Assembly: GCA_947307015.1 (NCBI GenBank)
Contig: CAMZHV010000002.1
Coordinates: 1-64,000 of the forward strand
Length of the DNA: 64,000 bases
Direction: 5' to 3'
DNA from: an uncultured Prevotellaceae bacterium
GTDB lineage: Bacteria; Bacteroidota; Bacteroidia; Bacteroidales; Bacteroidaceae
Every line of letters starts with the position of its first letter. Position 1 is the first letter of the stretch. The notes under the pieces are model-generated. The model did not search any database and was not told where the DNA came from. It worked only from the letters and a program-made list of their open reading frames with translations. Positions 29,248 through 39,461 of the stretch are shown one piece after another. Position numbers and translations under genes: made by a program.

Positions 29248-30648
29248 TGCATTTGAATAAGGTAATAAGACCAGACTGTCGGCTTTGACCTTGACCTGTA
29301 GCCATTCGCGCAGCCGTTGAGCATCGTCTTTGGGAAGCGGGTTGTCGTCTGTCGTTCCGATAATGGCTACGACGTAATGGTTAATAGCTACAGTGTCGCT
29401 GCGAACTTCCGAAGCACGCGAGAGGCTGAGGCTGCTGACCTGTGGGAAAAGAGCAGGCAGTTCGTTGCGGATATCCTCTGAGACCGCTTCATAGCGGGTG
29501 TATTCTTCTAATTGTGAGCTAAGTGAATTCACCTGTGTAGAGAGGCTCATCAACTGTTGGCGGTCGCTCTCGCGGTTGGTTGTCATGGCAGTCAGTTCGC
29601 TGTTCAGCAGCATTAGGCTGTCAGACTGTGCGCCCTGTATCACCCTCAGCTGATAACCCGCCATGTCGTAGAAAGGCATTCTGTTCTGCGCTTCCTGCTG
29701 TTTGGCCTCCGTAATTTCCCGACCCACCGCTACAATGCGCAGCACAAGGCTGTCCTTGTCCACGCTGTTAGAGATAATATGTGTGCCGCGTTGCTGAAGC
29801 TCTGCCTTAATGAAGCGGTTCAAATTGTTGTCGAACATGCTCTGACGGACAATATTTATCGTCATGAAAGCCGCTGGGATTATGGTCAGGAAGACCAAGA
29901 TCATCATGATACGACGGGCTTTTATTGCACGCGCCGACGAGACAAATTCACGTTGGCGGAACTGTAGCAGTCGTACACCGCAGAATGTGGCGAGGGCGAT
30001 GAAGACGGTGTTGATGAAGAATAGGTAAAAGGCTCCGAGGAAGTAGAGCCAGTGACCCGTGGCCAGTCCGAAGCCTGCCGTGCAAAGCGGAGGCATCAGT
30101 GCCGTAGCGATGGCCACACCGGGGATGACGTTTCCTTTGCCGCGTGTGCAGAGGGCTATGATACCTGCTGCACCGCCACAGAAGGCGATGAGGACGTCGT
30201 AGAGCGTAGGCGACGTGCGGGCCAGCAACTCTGATTGTGCCTCGCTCAATGGAGAAATGAGGAAATATATCGTTGCCGTGAGCACGCTGATGAGCGTTGC
30301 TACACCATAATTCTTTGATGATCGTTTCAGCAAATCCAAATCGTTGATGCCGACTGCTAAACCCATACCGATGATAGGCCCCATCAGTGGCGAAATGAGC
30401 ATAGCGCCAATGATGACTGCCGTGGAATTGACGTTTAGGCCCAACGAGGCAATGAAGATGGCGAAGATGAGCACCCATAGATTAGCGCCTTTGAAAGTGA
30501 CGCCGCTGCTGATCTGGGCGATAATTTCCTGTTCGTCCTCTTTGTCTGGTAGGATGTTGAAATACTGCTTAAGACTTTCTCTGATGTTGCTTTTTTCCAT
30601 GAAGTGATACAATGCTAAATGGCTTCTGTTATTCTTATCAGGGCACAA
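29233..30648 (-). CDS. DUF389 (TIGR00341-like) membrane protein
   Basis: GVTFKGANLWVLIFAIFIASLGLNVNSTAVIIGAMLISPLMGPIIGMG. Confidence 0.9.
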   Translation of the reverse strand: MCPDKNNRSHLALYHFMEKSNIRESLKQYFNILPDKEDEQEIIAQISSGVTFKGANLWVLIFAIFIASLGLNVNSTAVIIGAMLISPLMGPIIGMGLAVGINDLDLLKRSSKNYGVATLISVLTATIYFLISPLSEAQSELLARTSPTLYDVLIAFCGGAAGIIALCTRGKGNVIPGVAIATALMPPLCTAGFGLATGHWLYFLGAFYLFFINTVFIALATFCGVRLLQFRQREFVSSARAIKARRIMMILVFLTIIPAAFMTINIVRQSMFDNNLNRFIKAELQQRGTHIISNSVDKDSLVLRIVAVGREITEAKQQEAQNRMPFYDMAGYQLRVIQGAQSDSLMLLNSELTAMTTNRESDRQQLMSLSTQVNSLSSQLEEYTRYEAVSEDIRNELPALFPQVSSLSLSRASEVRSDTVAINHYVVAIIGTTDDNPLPKDDAQRLREWLQVKVKADSLVLLPYSNASIRR

Positions 30649-30716
30649 AGTTACTCCTCAATCGGATTCGCTCCAAATTTTAACCTATAAAGTTGAAAAT
30701 ATTTTTTTGAAAACGC

Positions 30717-30747
30717 TTGCGGGTTCGGAGGAAATGCGCTAACTTTG
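30717..30747 (+). promoter_or_regulatory. Bacteroidetes-type promoter upstream of ftsZ
   Basis: TTG 30717 - 20 nt - TAACTTTG (30740-30747). Confidence 0.6.
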
Positions 30748-30805
30748 CAACGCAATATTTCCCCTTGGGCTATTAATAACATTATTTTTAGGAGTAGAAA
30801 AGACT

Positions 30806-32239
30806 ATGGAACAGATTTTTGACAAGACGGGAATGCGTAGTATTCAATCGAATACGGTTCCCGATGACGCGATGGGCGGCATTCAGTTCAATCTGCCGCA
30901 GGATCAATCCGTGGGTATTATCAAAGTGATTGGCGTGGGTGGCGGAGGCTGCAACGCCGTGAGGAATATGTGGCTGGAGGGCATCACGAATGTGACGTTC
31001 GCAGTGTGCAATACCGATAGCCAGCAGCTGGTGCGCTGTCCCGTGCCGGTGAAGCTGCAGCTTGGCGATGATGGTTTGGGCGCTGGAGGCAACCCGGACA
31101 AGGGTCGCGCAGAGGCGGAACATACAAAAGAGCGCATCCGCACCTTGTTGGACGATGGCACAAAAATGGTATTCGTGACGGCATCGATGGGCGGCGGCAC
31201 GGGCACGGGTGCAGGACCTATTGTGGCCAAAGTGGCGAAGGAGATGGGCATATTGACCATAGGTATTGTGACCATTCCCTTTGCCTTCGAGGGTGAACAG
31301 AAAATCATGAAAGCGCTGAAGGGCATGGAGGAGATGCGCGAGCAGGTGGATGCGCTATTGGTGGTGCAGAATGATAAGCTTACAGGGGGCACCACACGCG
31401 AGGTCGACGGCAAAGTGCAGCGCATCGCCATGAAGGAGCGCTTCAAGGAGGCTGATGACATCCTGAAGGATGCGGCGAAGAGCATCTCGGAGCTCATCAC
31501 GCTGCATACGGACGGCGACATCAACCTGGACTTCCGCGATGTAGAAACTACGATGAAGGACGGCGGCGATGCCATCATGGCGGCCGGCCGTGCAAGTGGC
31601 GACCACCGTGTGGAACGTGCCATCGTGCAGGCGTTGGATTCACCGCTGCTCTATGGCAACGATATCGGTCGTGCGCAACGCATCCTCTTCGACATCTATA
31701 CGAGCGATGAGGAGCCGCTGTATATTGATGAGATGAAGGAAATCGAGGACTTCATGCAGCAGCTGGATCCGCAAATCGAGGTCATCTGGGGTACATCGAC
31801 GGACAATACGCTGGGCAAGGATGTGAAGGTCATTATCTTAGCAGCAGGCATGGCGCAGCAGATGAAACAGGAGCCGAAGCCTGAGCCCGTCGTGAAGGAT
31901 CGCGAATACTACCTCAATCTCATTCAACAACTCTACAAGAAGAAAACGGACGGCATGATGCAGAAGACGCTCTTCTCTGAGGATGACTTGGACGACGATG
32001 GCGTAAAAGGTGAGCATAACGACGCACACGAAAACGAACAGGAAAGCAAAGGCGATGAAGGTGCTACAGAGGTTTGCGATGAAAAGGGAACAGATGAAAC
32101 TTCCGAAGCAGGAGATTTAATAGTAAATGATGAAGAGATTACGAAACAAACTCCTGCACCGTCAAAGCCATTCCGTACTTTCCTCGAGAGGGCTAAGGAA
32201 TGGCTGATGAACTTGACACGGGAAGCGGAACAGGCGTGA
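30806..32239 (+). CDS. ftsZ: Cell division protein FtsZ (tubulin-like GTPase)
   Basis: IIKVIGVGGGGCNAV, GGGTGTGAGPIVA signature and INLDFRDVET T7 loop; acidic C-terminal linker. Confidence 0.88.
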   Translation: MEQIFDKTGMRSIQSNTVPDDAMGGIQFNLPQDQSVGIIKVIGVGGGGCNAVRNMWLEGITNVTFAVCNTDSQQLVRCPVPVKLQLGDDGLGAGGNPDKGRAEAEHTKERIRTLLDDGTKMVFVTASMGGGTGTGAGPIVAKVAKEMGILTIGIVTIPFAFEGEQKIMKALKGMEEMREQVDALLVVQNDKLTGGTTREVDGKVQRIAMKERFKEADDILKDAAKSISELITLHTDGDINLDFRDVETTMKDGGDAIMAAGRASGDHRVERAIVQALDSPLLYGNDIGRAQRILFDIYTSDEEPLYIDEMKEIEDFMQQLDPQIEVIWGTSTDNTLGKDVKVIILAAGMAQQMKQEPKPEPVVKDREYYLNLIQQLYKKKTDGMMQKTLFSEDDLDDDGVKGEHNDAHENEQESKGDEGATEVCDEKGTDETSEAGDLIVNDEEITKQTPAPSKPFRTFLERAKEWLMNLTREAEQA

Positions 32240-32249
32240 TGGCGCCTGT

Positions 32250-33359
32250 TCATTGTAACAGCCGCTTTCGCAGCGGTCGGTCGTAGCAATAGAAATAGAG
32301 GGCAGCGAGAAGGAGGCTACCTACGGCCGTTGCGATGGCGGCTGGCCATGTCTCTTGCAGACGGGCGATGGGAACGAGATCGCCTGTGAAGCCGATGTGG
32401 GCGTAGAATAAGTACATTAGCGGGTAGTGGACGGCATAGAGTGGATAGCTCAAGTCGCCGAGGATGTGGCAAAGGCGCTGCGTAGCTTTGCCCAGCTGAG
32501 AAACTGATGCACCTAACCATACAACGACGGGGAAGATGACAACGACGCACAGCGCATCATAGAGCCCGTTCACCCATGGCGCAGGTTCGCCCCACGACAG
32601 CGGTAGGCAGGCTACGATGAGAAGAAAGAGGGAGAAGGTGAGGAAGGTAGGTGTGGAGGATGAAAGGGTGGCGCTCTGGAAGCGGCGAGCCATGAGCATA
32701 CCGATAGAGTAGGGGAAAAGCATCCTCACCAGACCTGTCCAGAAACCGTATTCCGCCATTGACCAGCCCACGCCGAGGTAGCCGTCGTGCACTGCCACAG
32801 CAGTAAGGAGGCAGCCAGTGGCGACGACAACGGTGGTGAGCCAACGCGTTGAGAGACGGCGCAACAGTAAGGCGTAGAGAATGTTGCCTATATACTCAAA
32901 GAATAGTGACCACATTGGTCCGTTAAGCGGGAACATCTCCGTAAAACCACGCACATCAGATGGCGAGCCTGGGCGTAGCGGAATCATGAACATTGATAGC
33001 AGCAGCGCCACCATGACTGTCCCCGTAGCGACGTGTGTGCCGTCCCACTTTAGGCTACCGCCGAGGAAGAAAGCGGTGGCACCAATCAGTGCTCCTGCCA
33101 CCACCATTGGATGCAGGCGGATGAGGCGGCGACGGAAGAAACTCCATGTATTCAGGCCTTGTTTCCAACGGTCGTCGTAAGCATAGCCGATGACGAAACC
33201 TGAGAGCACAAAGAAAAAGTCTACAGCCAGATAGCCGTGTGGCGCGGGTGTCCAGTCGAAACACTCGAAGACGTGGTACAGGATGACAATCAATGCAGCC
33301 ACGCCTCGAAGTCCGTCTAACACCAGATAATGCGGTTTCTCATTTCTCATAATTATCAC
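32250..33359 (-). CDS. Acyltransferase family 3 membrane protein
   Basis: YLVLDGLRGVAALIVILYHVFECF...FFFVLSGFVIGYAY...FFRRRLIRLHPM. Confidence 0.9.
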   Translation of the reverse strand: MIIMRNEKPHYLVLDGLRGVAALIVILYHVFECFDWTPAPHGYLAVDFFFVLSGFVIGYAYDDRWKQGLNTWSFFRRRLIRLHPMVVAGALIGATAFFLGGSLKWDGTHVATGTVMVALLLSMFMIPLRPGSPSDVRGFTEMFPLNGPMWSLFFEYIGNILYALLLRRLSTRWLTTVVVATGCLLTAVAVHDGYLGVGWSMAEYGFWTGLVRMLFPYSIGMLMARRFQSATLSSSTPTFLTFSLFLLIVACLPLSWGEPAPWVNGLYDALCVVVIFPVVVWLGASVSQLGKATQRLCHILGDLSYPLYAVHYPLMYLFYAHIGFTGDLVPIARLQETWPAAIATAVGSLLLAALYFYCYDRPLRKRLLQ

Positions 33360-34681
33360 TCTTCATTCTTTAGCGTCAGTCTGTGAGTAATGCCACGTGG
33401 AAGCTCGTCATCGTAATGCGATACGATGATGAGGGTGACAGCGGGGTTGGCACAGTATTCCTCGATGATGGCTGTGGCAAGCAGTCGTCGCTCGTCGTCG
33501 AGACCATGGAAGGGTTCGTCGAGGATGAGGAGGTCGGGCGATTTGACAAAGGCGCGCGCAAGTAGGCAGAGACGTTGCTCGCCGCTGCTCATGCGCAGGA
33601 ACGTGCGGTCGGCCAGCTGTTCGATGCCGAAACGTCGCATCCAGGCGAGGCACGTCTCTCGCTGCTCAGCGCGTGGACGGACGTAGAGCCCCACGCTGTC
33701 GTGTAGTCCGCTGGCCACGATGTCAATAGCAGGCAGGTCGCGGAGATAAGCGCGGTGCATCTCAGGGCTGACATAGCCAATGTGTCGCTTGATGTCCCAG
33801 ATGCTCTCTCCCGTGCCGCGCCGCCGTCCGAAGAGTTCGATATCACAGGCATAGGCCTGTGGGTTGTCGGCGCAGACAAGGCTTAGGAGTGTGGACTTGC
33901 CCGAACCGTTGGGACCAGACAGCGCCCAGTGCTCACCCCGTTGTACCGTCCACGAGAGGTCACGGAGAATAGTGCGCGAGCCGTAGCGGATGGTGACGTG
34001 AGAGAAGCGAAGGATGGGGACCTCTCCACCCGCCTTCCCTGTGAGGGAGGGAGCAGTATGCGCTGAGCAGACATCCGCGTTGGGTGAGGATAATACTCCC
34101 ACCCTAATTATCCTATTCACAAATTCTGGTATATCTTTTTCTCGGCTAACGACGAGGATAACCTGAAGGCCTTCGTTGCGGATGAGGTCGGCGAGCGTTG
34201 TGCGGAGCTGCTGTCGTGCCTCGTTGTCGAGACCGATGAAGGGATTGTCGAGGATGAGAAGACGAGGGTGTGAGGCTAAAGCCTTGCGCAGTTGGTACTT
34301 GCGGAGTTCACCGCTGGAGAGACTGATGATGTAGCGTCCGTCGGCCATGGGTGTCGACTCGTCGATGTCGTGCTGATTCCAGCGCTGTTGGAGGTAGTAG
34401 GAGGTGTCGCTGTCGCCATAGCTATCGCGAAACGAGAGCATCTTGATGTTCTCGCTGACCAAGCGATGCTCGTAGCCGCGGAAGTAATATTTCACTTCAT
34501 TGCCGTTGAGTAGTGGCCACCGACCTGTGAGGATTTCCACGAGGCAAGTCTTGCCAGCGGCATTAGGCCCAACGATAGCCGTCTGCTCACCTTCGAAGAT
34601 ATCGAGGGTGACAGGCTCCGGCATCCGATGATCTGGATGCCGCGGCACTCCATTCTCAATATGAATGACAGGTTGTTTCAA
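33356..34681 (-). CDS. Tandem ABC ATPase (two nucleotide-binding domains, ModF-like)
   Basis: Two Walker A motifs ([17 protein letters not shown]), two signature motifs ([16 protein letters not shown]), no TM segments. Confidence 0.88.
   Translation of the reverse strand: MKQPVIHIENGVPRHPDHRMPEPVTLDIFEGEQTAIVGPNAAGKTCLVEILTGRWPLLNGNEVKYYFRGYEHRLVSENIKMLSFRDSYGDSDTSYYLQQRWNQHDIDESTPMADGRYIISLSSGELRKYQLRKALASHPRLLILDNPFIGLDNEARQQLRTTLADLIRNEGLQVILVVSREKDIPEFVNRIIRVGVLSSPNADVCSAHTAPSLTGKAGGEVPILRFSHVTIRYGSRTILRDLSWTVQRGEHWALSGPNGSGKSTLLSLVCADNPQAYACDIELFGRRRGTGESIWDIKRHIGYVSPEMHRAYLRDLPAIDIVASGLHDSVGLYVRPRAEQRETCLAWMRRFGIEQLADRTFLRMSSGEQRLCLLARAFVKSPDLLILDEPFHGLDDERRLLATAIIEEYCANPAVTLIIVSHYDDELPRGITHRLTLKNEE
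34020..34056. repeat. Palindromic element copy D, in frame in the ABC ATPase linker (encodes [13 protein letters not shown])
   Basis: Minus strand gctccctccctcacagggaaggcgggtggagaggtc aligns with copy A, same reading phase. Confidence 0.85.
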
Positions 34682-35241
34682 ATTCCGTGTACCTTCTCTT
34701 TATTTTTGCGCACGAAGTCCTTCCACGACTTGGCACCGCCGGAGGATTGTGGGCGTGAACTCTCGATGAAGTGGCAATAGGCGGCAGCGAGACCGTCGGT
34801 GGCATCGAGGAATGGTAGCATAGCATCATCGGGTATCTTCATCATCTGACGCAGCATATATGCCACCTGTTCTTTGGAGGCCGAACCGTTGCCGGTGATG
34901 GCCATCTTGATCTGCATGGGAGCATACTCGTAGATGGGCACTTGGCGGTTGATGGCGGCAGCCATAGCTACGCCCTGTGCACGTCCCAACTTGAGCATCG
35001 ACTGCACGTTCTTGCCGAAGAAAGGAGCCTCGATAGCCAGTTCGTCGGGTAGATAACCCTCGATGATACTTGTGACACGCTCAAAGATGCGGCCGAGTTT
35101 CAGGTAGTGGTCGGCATATTTTCGCAAGTCTATGACGCCCATCGTCACCATCTCTGTGTGTCGTCCGACAACTTTGATGACACCATAGCCCATGATTGTC
35201 GTGCCGGGGTCTATACCTAATATTATACGTTCCGTGTCCAC
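34678..35241 (-). CDS. ruvC: Crossover junction endodeoxyribonuclease RuvC
   Basis: [44 protein letters not shown] and [12 protein letters not shown] motifs. Confidence 0.95.
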   Translation of the reverse strand: MDTERIILGIDPGTTIMGYGVIKVVGRHTEMVTMGVIDLRKYADHYLKLGRIFERVTSIIEGYLPDELAIEAPFFGKNVQSMLKLGRAQGVAMAAAINRQVPIYEYAPMQIKMAITGNGSASKEQVAYMLRQMMKIPDDAMLPFLDATDGLAAAYCHFIESSRPQSSGGAKSWKDFVRKNKEKVHGI

Positions 35242-35409
35242 TGTTTTCTTGTTTTATGGCGCAAAATTAGACATTTCTCGGCAGAAAAGAAGCCTTTTTA
35301 CTTATTTTTAGATTCTTCTTGCCGCTTGTTTCGCAAAAAAGAAGTATTTTTGCCCCTTGAAAGCGATTAAAAATAACATCGAAGAACTTATCAACACAAA
35401 TAAATTACT

Positions 35410-35862
35410 ATGAAGAAAATCATCATTGCATCACTGCTCCTCGTCGCTGGCTTCGGAACAACCTTTGCCCAGACGCCCGAGCGCAAGAATGTCAACACGA
35501 CGCCTGTCGCCGCTAACGCCAAAGCCGAGAAGGCCGCTGAAATCAAGTTTGAAAGCATTACCCACGACTTCGGCACTATCGCGGCAGACAATCCCGTGAA
35601 GTGTACCTTCACGTTCACCAATACCGGTGACGCGCCCCTCATCATCCATCAGGCCATCGCCACCTGTGGCTGCACCGTGCCCAGCTATTCCAAGGATCCC
35701 GTGAAGCCGGGCGAGAAGGGACAGATTGAGGTGACCTACAACGGACGTGCTTCAAGTGCTGGCCGTTTCATGAAGGGAATCACCGTGCGTTCAAATGCCA
35801 AGACCAATCCCACCATACGCTTGACCATTGAAGGTGAAGTAGGTGATAAAGCAGAGGAATAA
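35410..35862 (+). CDS. DUF1573 domain protein
   Basis: ITHDFGTIAADNPVKCTFTFTNTGDAPLIIHQAIATCGCTVPSYSKDPVKPGEKG. Confidence 0.93.
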   Translation: MKKIIIASLLLVAGFGTTFAQTPERKNVNTTPVAANAKAEKAAEIKFESITHDFGTIAADNPVKCTFTFTNTGDAPLIIHQAIATCGCTVPSYSKDPVKPGEKGQIEVTYNGRASSAGRFMKGITVRSNAKTNPTIRLTIEGEVGDKAEE

Positions 35863-35865
35863 GCC

Positions 35866-37182
35866 ATGAGACGCTCATTGCTGACACTCGCTGCCGTGCT
35901 CTTAGTTGTGGGCACCGCAGCCGCGAAGACCAAGAAAGAGCCCGCCAATCCGCTCGGCGACGGACAGAGCGACCGTGCCTATTGGACAGAACTGGCCTAC
36001 ACGATGGCAGCTCCCGTACTCGAGAACATGGCTAACGGTACACTCCAGCAGAATATGAAGTTGGAACTCTCTCCCACATGGGACAATCGCGACAAGAAGG
36101 TCGCCTACATGGAGTGCTTCGGACGCCTCATGGCTGGCATTGCGCCTTGGCTTACGTTGCCCGACGATGACACACCCGAGGGACAAAAGCGCAAGCAGCT
36201 TCGCGAATGGGCACTCAAGGCATACGCCAACGCCGTAGACCCTGAGAGTCCAGACTACCTCGGATGGACGAGCGGCGGACAGACCCTCGTGGATGCCGCC
36301 TACGTCGTCGAGAGCCTCTTCCGTGGTTACAAGGCTCTTTGGGAACCTCTCGATTCACTGACCAAGGCACGCTATATCAAGGAACTGCAAGGCCTGCGCC
36401 GCTACGATCCACCCTACACCAACTGGTTGCTGTTCTGTGGAATGGAAGAAGCGTTCATCATGTTTGCCGGTGGCAGTTACGATGCATTCCGCATCAAGAT
36501 GGCTATGAGTAAGGTCGAGGAATGGTACATCGGCGATGGCCTTTATTCGGACGGTCCTTCGTTCGCTTTCGATTACTATAACGCATACGTCATCCAGCCG
36601 ATGTATGTCGAGTGTTTGCAGATGATTGCTGCCAAGCAGCCTAACAACACCTATCTTATCCGCTCACATGGCGACAAGCGCAATGGCGCGAAGAACCGTC
36701 TGGCCGTGGTCACGGAGCGTATGCAGAAGTACGGCGTTATCCTCGAACGTTTCATCTCCCCCGAAGGCACTTTCCCTGTTGTGGGACGCTCGATACCTTA
36801 CCGCCTTGCTGTCTTGCAGCCGTTAGCTATGCTTGCTTGGCAGAAGACGCTGCCCAAGGAGCTTTCCAATGGCCAGGTGCGCGCAGGCATCACTGCTGTC
36901 ATGAAACGTATGTTCGAGGGTAAAGGTAAGACAAACTTCACCGAGGACGGCTACCTGACCATTGGCTTTGTGGGTTCCCATCCGAATGTGGCCGACTGGT
37001 ACACCAACAACGGCTCGCTTTACATGACCTCACTCGCCTTCATGCCCCTCGGTTTGCCAGCAGATGATCCATTCTGGACGGATGCTCCCGAGAAGTGGAC
37101 ATCGAAGAAAGCCTGGGAAGGCGATGACTTCCCCAAGGATCACAAGTGGAACATCAACCGCGAAATCCTTTACTGGGAATAA
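35866..37182 (+). CDS. DUF2264 domain protein
   Basis: 438 aa secreted protein; GWTSGGQTLVDAAYVVESLFR, NWLLFCGMEEAFIMFAGG and GDGLYSDGPSFAFDYYNAYVIQPMYVE. Confidence 0.88.
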   Translation: MRRSLLTLAAVLLVVGTAAAKTKKEPANPLGDGQSDRAYWTELAYTMAAPVLENMANGTLQQNMKLELSPTWDNRDKKVAYMECFGRLMAGIAPWLTLPDDDTPEGQKRKQLREWALKAYANAVDPESPDYLGWTSGGQTLVDAAYVVESLFRGYKALWEPLDSLTKARYIKELQGLRRYDPPYTNWLLFCGMEEAFIMFAGGSYDAFRIKMAMSKVEEWYIGDGLYSDGPSFAFDYYNAYVIQPMYVECLQMIAAKQPNNTYLIRSHGDKRNGAKNRLAVVTERMQKYGVILERFISPEGTFPVVGRSIPYRLAVLQPLAMLAWQKTLPKELSNGQVRAGITAVMKRMFEGKGKTNFTEDGYLTIGFVGSHPNVADWYTNNGSLYMTSLAFMPLGLPADDPFWTDAPEKWTSKKAWEGDDFPKDHKWNINREILYWE

Positions 37183-37209
37183 GCTATCTATTATTAAGGT
37201 ACGCGCGTA

Positions 37210-37257
37210 GAAAACGACGAATGGCACGGATCCAGATCCGTGCCATTCGTCGTTTTC
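37210..37257. terminator. 22-bp perfect hairpin (terminator, convergent genes)
   Basis: GAAAACGACGAATGGCACGGAT - CCAG - ATCCGTGCCATTCGTCGTTTTC. Confidence 0.88.
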
Positions 37258-37266
37258 AGCGTTGTG

Positions 37267-37878
37267 TCATCTGCGGCGGTGGCGCTTGCCAAGGCCAAAG
37301 ACCGTACGAGCAGCGGCGAGGGCGCTGAGGCCGAGCTGCAAGCCGCGGTAGAGCGTCAGGCCGTTTTGCAGTAGGTTAGAAATGGTCTCCCAGCGTGTGC
37401 GGGCTTCTGGAATCGGCGACAACAGAGCCGACGTTGTCTCTTTTATCTCACCTTGATTCGTAGTGAGTTGCTCTTGTACGCGTTCCTTTTCCAACGTGAT
37501 ACCCTCCTGTGTGGAGATGGTGAGTTGAGGTGTTAGCAGGCTCACCATGAAGCGCGTCGTGGGCAGTATGATCCATGCTTTACGGTTGGCGTAAACCAAG
37601 AGGGTAAACAGCAGCAACACGCCCGCAATAATCGTGAAGCCCAGGATGTGGCTACCAAGCAGTTCGCCCAGCCAATAGGCCAGTGCGAAGCTACCGAAGA
37701 GGACCACGAGGAAGCCCACGAGAATCAAGATGGCCGCCAGCGCGATGGCCGAGAACAGACGCGTCAGCACCTCCACGCCGTGCAGACTCAGGTAGTCTTT
37801 CTGTAGCTGAAGGTAGCGGCGGCCCTGCTCGAAGAGATTGGTCATCCGCGTGGTGGTCTGTTCGTTGGTGATGTCCAT
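37267..37878 (-). CDS. Phage-holin-superfamily-like membrane protein
   Basis: About 200 aa with two adjacent TM helices (LAAILILVGFLVVLFGSFALAYWLGELLG..ILGFTIIAGVLLLFTLLVY), next to a YtxH gene. Confidence 0.65.
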   Translation of the reverse strand: MDITNEQTTTRMTNLFEQGRRYLQLQKDYLSLHGVEVLTRLFSAIALAAILILVGFLVVLFGSFALAYWLGELLGSHILGFTIIAGVLLLFTLLVYANRKAWIILPTTRFMVSLLTPQLTISTQEGITLEKERVQEQLTTNQGEIKETTSALLSPIPEARTRWETISNLLQNGLTLYRGLQLGLSALAAARTVFGLGKRHRRR

Positions 37879-38093
37879 TATTCTCCCTGATCGACTGCGT
37901 TGCTCAGTTCTTCGGTGATGTCATCCACGAGGGCGTCCATCTCCTTGCGGTTGAGTTTGATGCCGCGCTTGCGCAGGGCTTCAATGATGCGTTCGCGGGT
38001 GTCAGTGCCTTTCTCAGGAGCGAGAAGGATGCCAGCAGCAGCACCGATGATAGCGCCGCCGATGAATGTTACGAGATAGTCTAATGCTTTCAT
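37878..38093 (-). CDS. YtxH domain-containing protein
   Basis: LVTFIGGAIIGAAAGILLAPEKGTDTRERI. Confidence 0.9.
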   Translation of the reverse strand: MKALDYLVTFIGGAIIGAAAGILLAPEKGTDTRERIIEALRKRGIKLNRKEMDALVDDITEELSNAVDQGE

Positions 38094-38340
38094 TGTAGTT
38101 AAGATTTTGTGACGGGCGGACGTGCCGCTGCGTCTGGTGATGTAATTCGGGTTGTTTTGCGTTGCAAATGTACGTAATTTCTCCGCTATCTGAGCGTTTT
38201 TGGCGCCTTTTTTTAGAAAAATATGCGAAACGAGGCTGTTTTAACGTTTTTTTTGTGTCAAAGTGCTTTGAGACAACGGAATTAGTTGTATATTTGCGCC
38301 GTAAAAGTACAAATTAATTCATTTAAGGAGTAAAAAAACA

Positions 38341-38829
38341 ATGAAGAACTATTTTCTTTTAGGCGCCGCCGTATGTGTGGCTCTTTCTATGGTTTCCTGC
38401 AAGAGCAGTGAAAGTGCGTACAAAAAAGCTTATGAAAAAGCTAAGCAGCAGCGCCAGACAGAGGTGCAACAGCAACCTACAACTACAACGACTACGACCA
38501 CCGTTACGCCCGCTACGACTGTGGCGCCTGTGCAGACCGTAACCACCGCTCCCGTGGCAACTGAGAGCACCCGCACCGAGGATCTCACACTCGTCTATGG
38601 TGCTGGTCTGAAGGCTTACAGTGTCGTCGTCGGAAGCTTCAATATCCGTGCTAATGCCGACAACTTGCAGAGAACGCTGCAGAATAACGGTTATTCAGCT
38701 CAGATTGCTACCAACCCGCAGGGTATGTTCCGTGTCATCGCCACTACTTACGATGATCTCAACAGTGCCGTTAGCAGCCGCAATGCTCTGCGCAGTCAAT
38801 ATCCCGATGCTTGGCTCCTGCGCAAGTAA
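38341..38829 (+). CDS. SPOR-domain lipoprotein
   Basis: Lipobox-like ALSMVSCKSSE; Thr-rich linker; SPOR-like YSVVVGSFNIRANADNLQRTLQNNGYSAQIATNPQGMFRVIATTYDD. Confidence 0.85.
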   Translation: MKNYFLLGAAVCVALSMVSCKSSESAYKKAYEKAKQQRQTEVQQQPTTTTTTTTVTPATTVAPVQTVTTAPVATESTRTEDLTLVYGAGLKAYSVVVGSFNIRANADNLQRTLQNNGYSAQIATNPQGMFRVIATTYDDLNSAVSSRNALRSQYPDAWLLRK

Positions 38830-38893
38830 TGAGCCGCATCGCTTCCAATGAGGCATTTCTTTTTGGTAAAGTGAATATATGTAAGATTTGTAT

Positions 38894-38925
38894 GACAGGG
38901 GTGGGCTGGGAAGCTAACCCCTGTC
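38894..38925. terminator. Putative terminator after SPOR lipoprotein gene
   Basis: GACAGGGGT ... ACCCCTGTC then TTATTT. Confidence 0.65.
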
Positions 38926-38974
38926 TTATTTAATACCTCATTATTCACTTTTCATCTCTCATCATCATTCATCA

Positions 38975-39394
38975 ATGCGCCTCCTCGCTATCGACTACGG
39001 ACAAAAACGCACGGGACTGGCAATCACCGATACCCTCCAACTCATCGCTAATGGTCTCACCACCGTGGCGACGAAGGATTTGGAGGCTTTTGTTCTCGAC
39101 TACGTCAGTCGCGAACCCGTGGAACGCATCATCGTGGGACAGCCGCGACAGATGAATGGCGAAGATAGCGAGAACATGCGACGCATCACGCCCTTTGTCA
39201 ACCGCCTTCGTAAGCTGTTGCCTGCCATCCCCGTCGAACTCTTCGACGAACGTTTCACCAGCGTTCTCGCTCATCGCGCCATGCTCGAGAGCGGCATCAG
39301 TCGCAAGGCACGCCAGAACAAAGCCCTCGTTGATGAGATTTCTGCCACCATCATCCTACAAGGATGGATGGAGGCAAGACATACCCCGAAATAA
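38975..39394 (+). CDS. ruvX: Putative Holliday junction resolvase (RuvX/YqgF)
   Basis: LLAIDYGQKRTGLAITD, IIVGQPRQMNGEDSEN and VELFDERFTSVLAHRAM motifs. Confidence 0.93.
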   Translation: MRLLAIDYGQKRTGLAITDTLQLIANGLTTVATKDLEAFVLDYVSREPVERIIVGQPRQMNGEDSENMRRITPFVNRLRKLLPAIPVELFDERFTSVLAHRAMLESGISRKARQNKALVDEISATIILQGWMEARHTPK

Positions 39395-39461
39395 TGCCAT
39401 CGAAATAATGAAAAAACGTCATAACGATATTAGTAAATCGTAAATTGAAAATTGTAAATAG

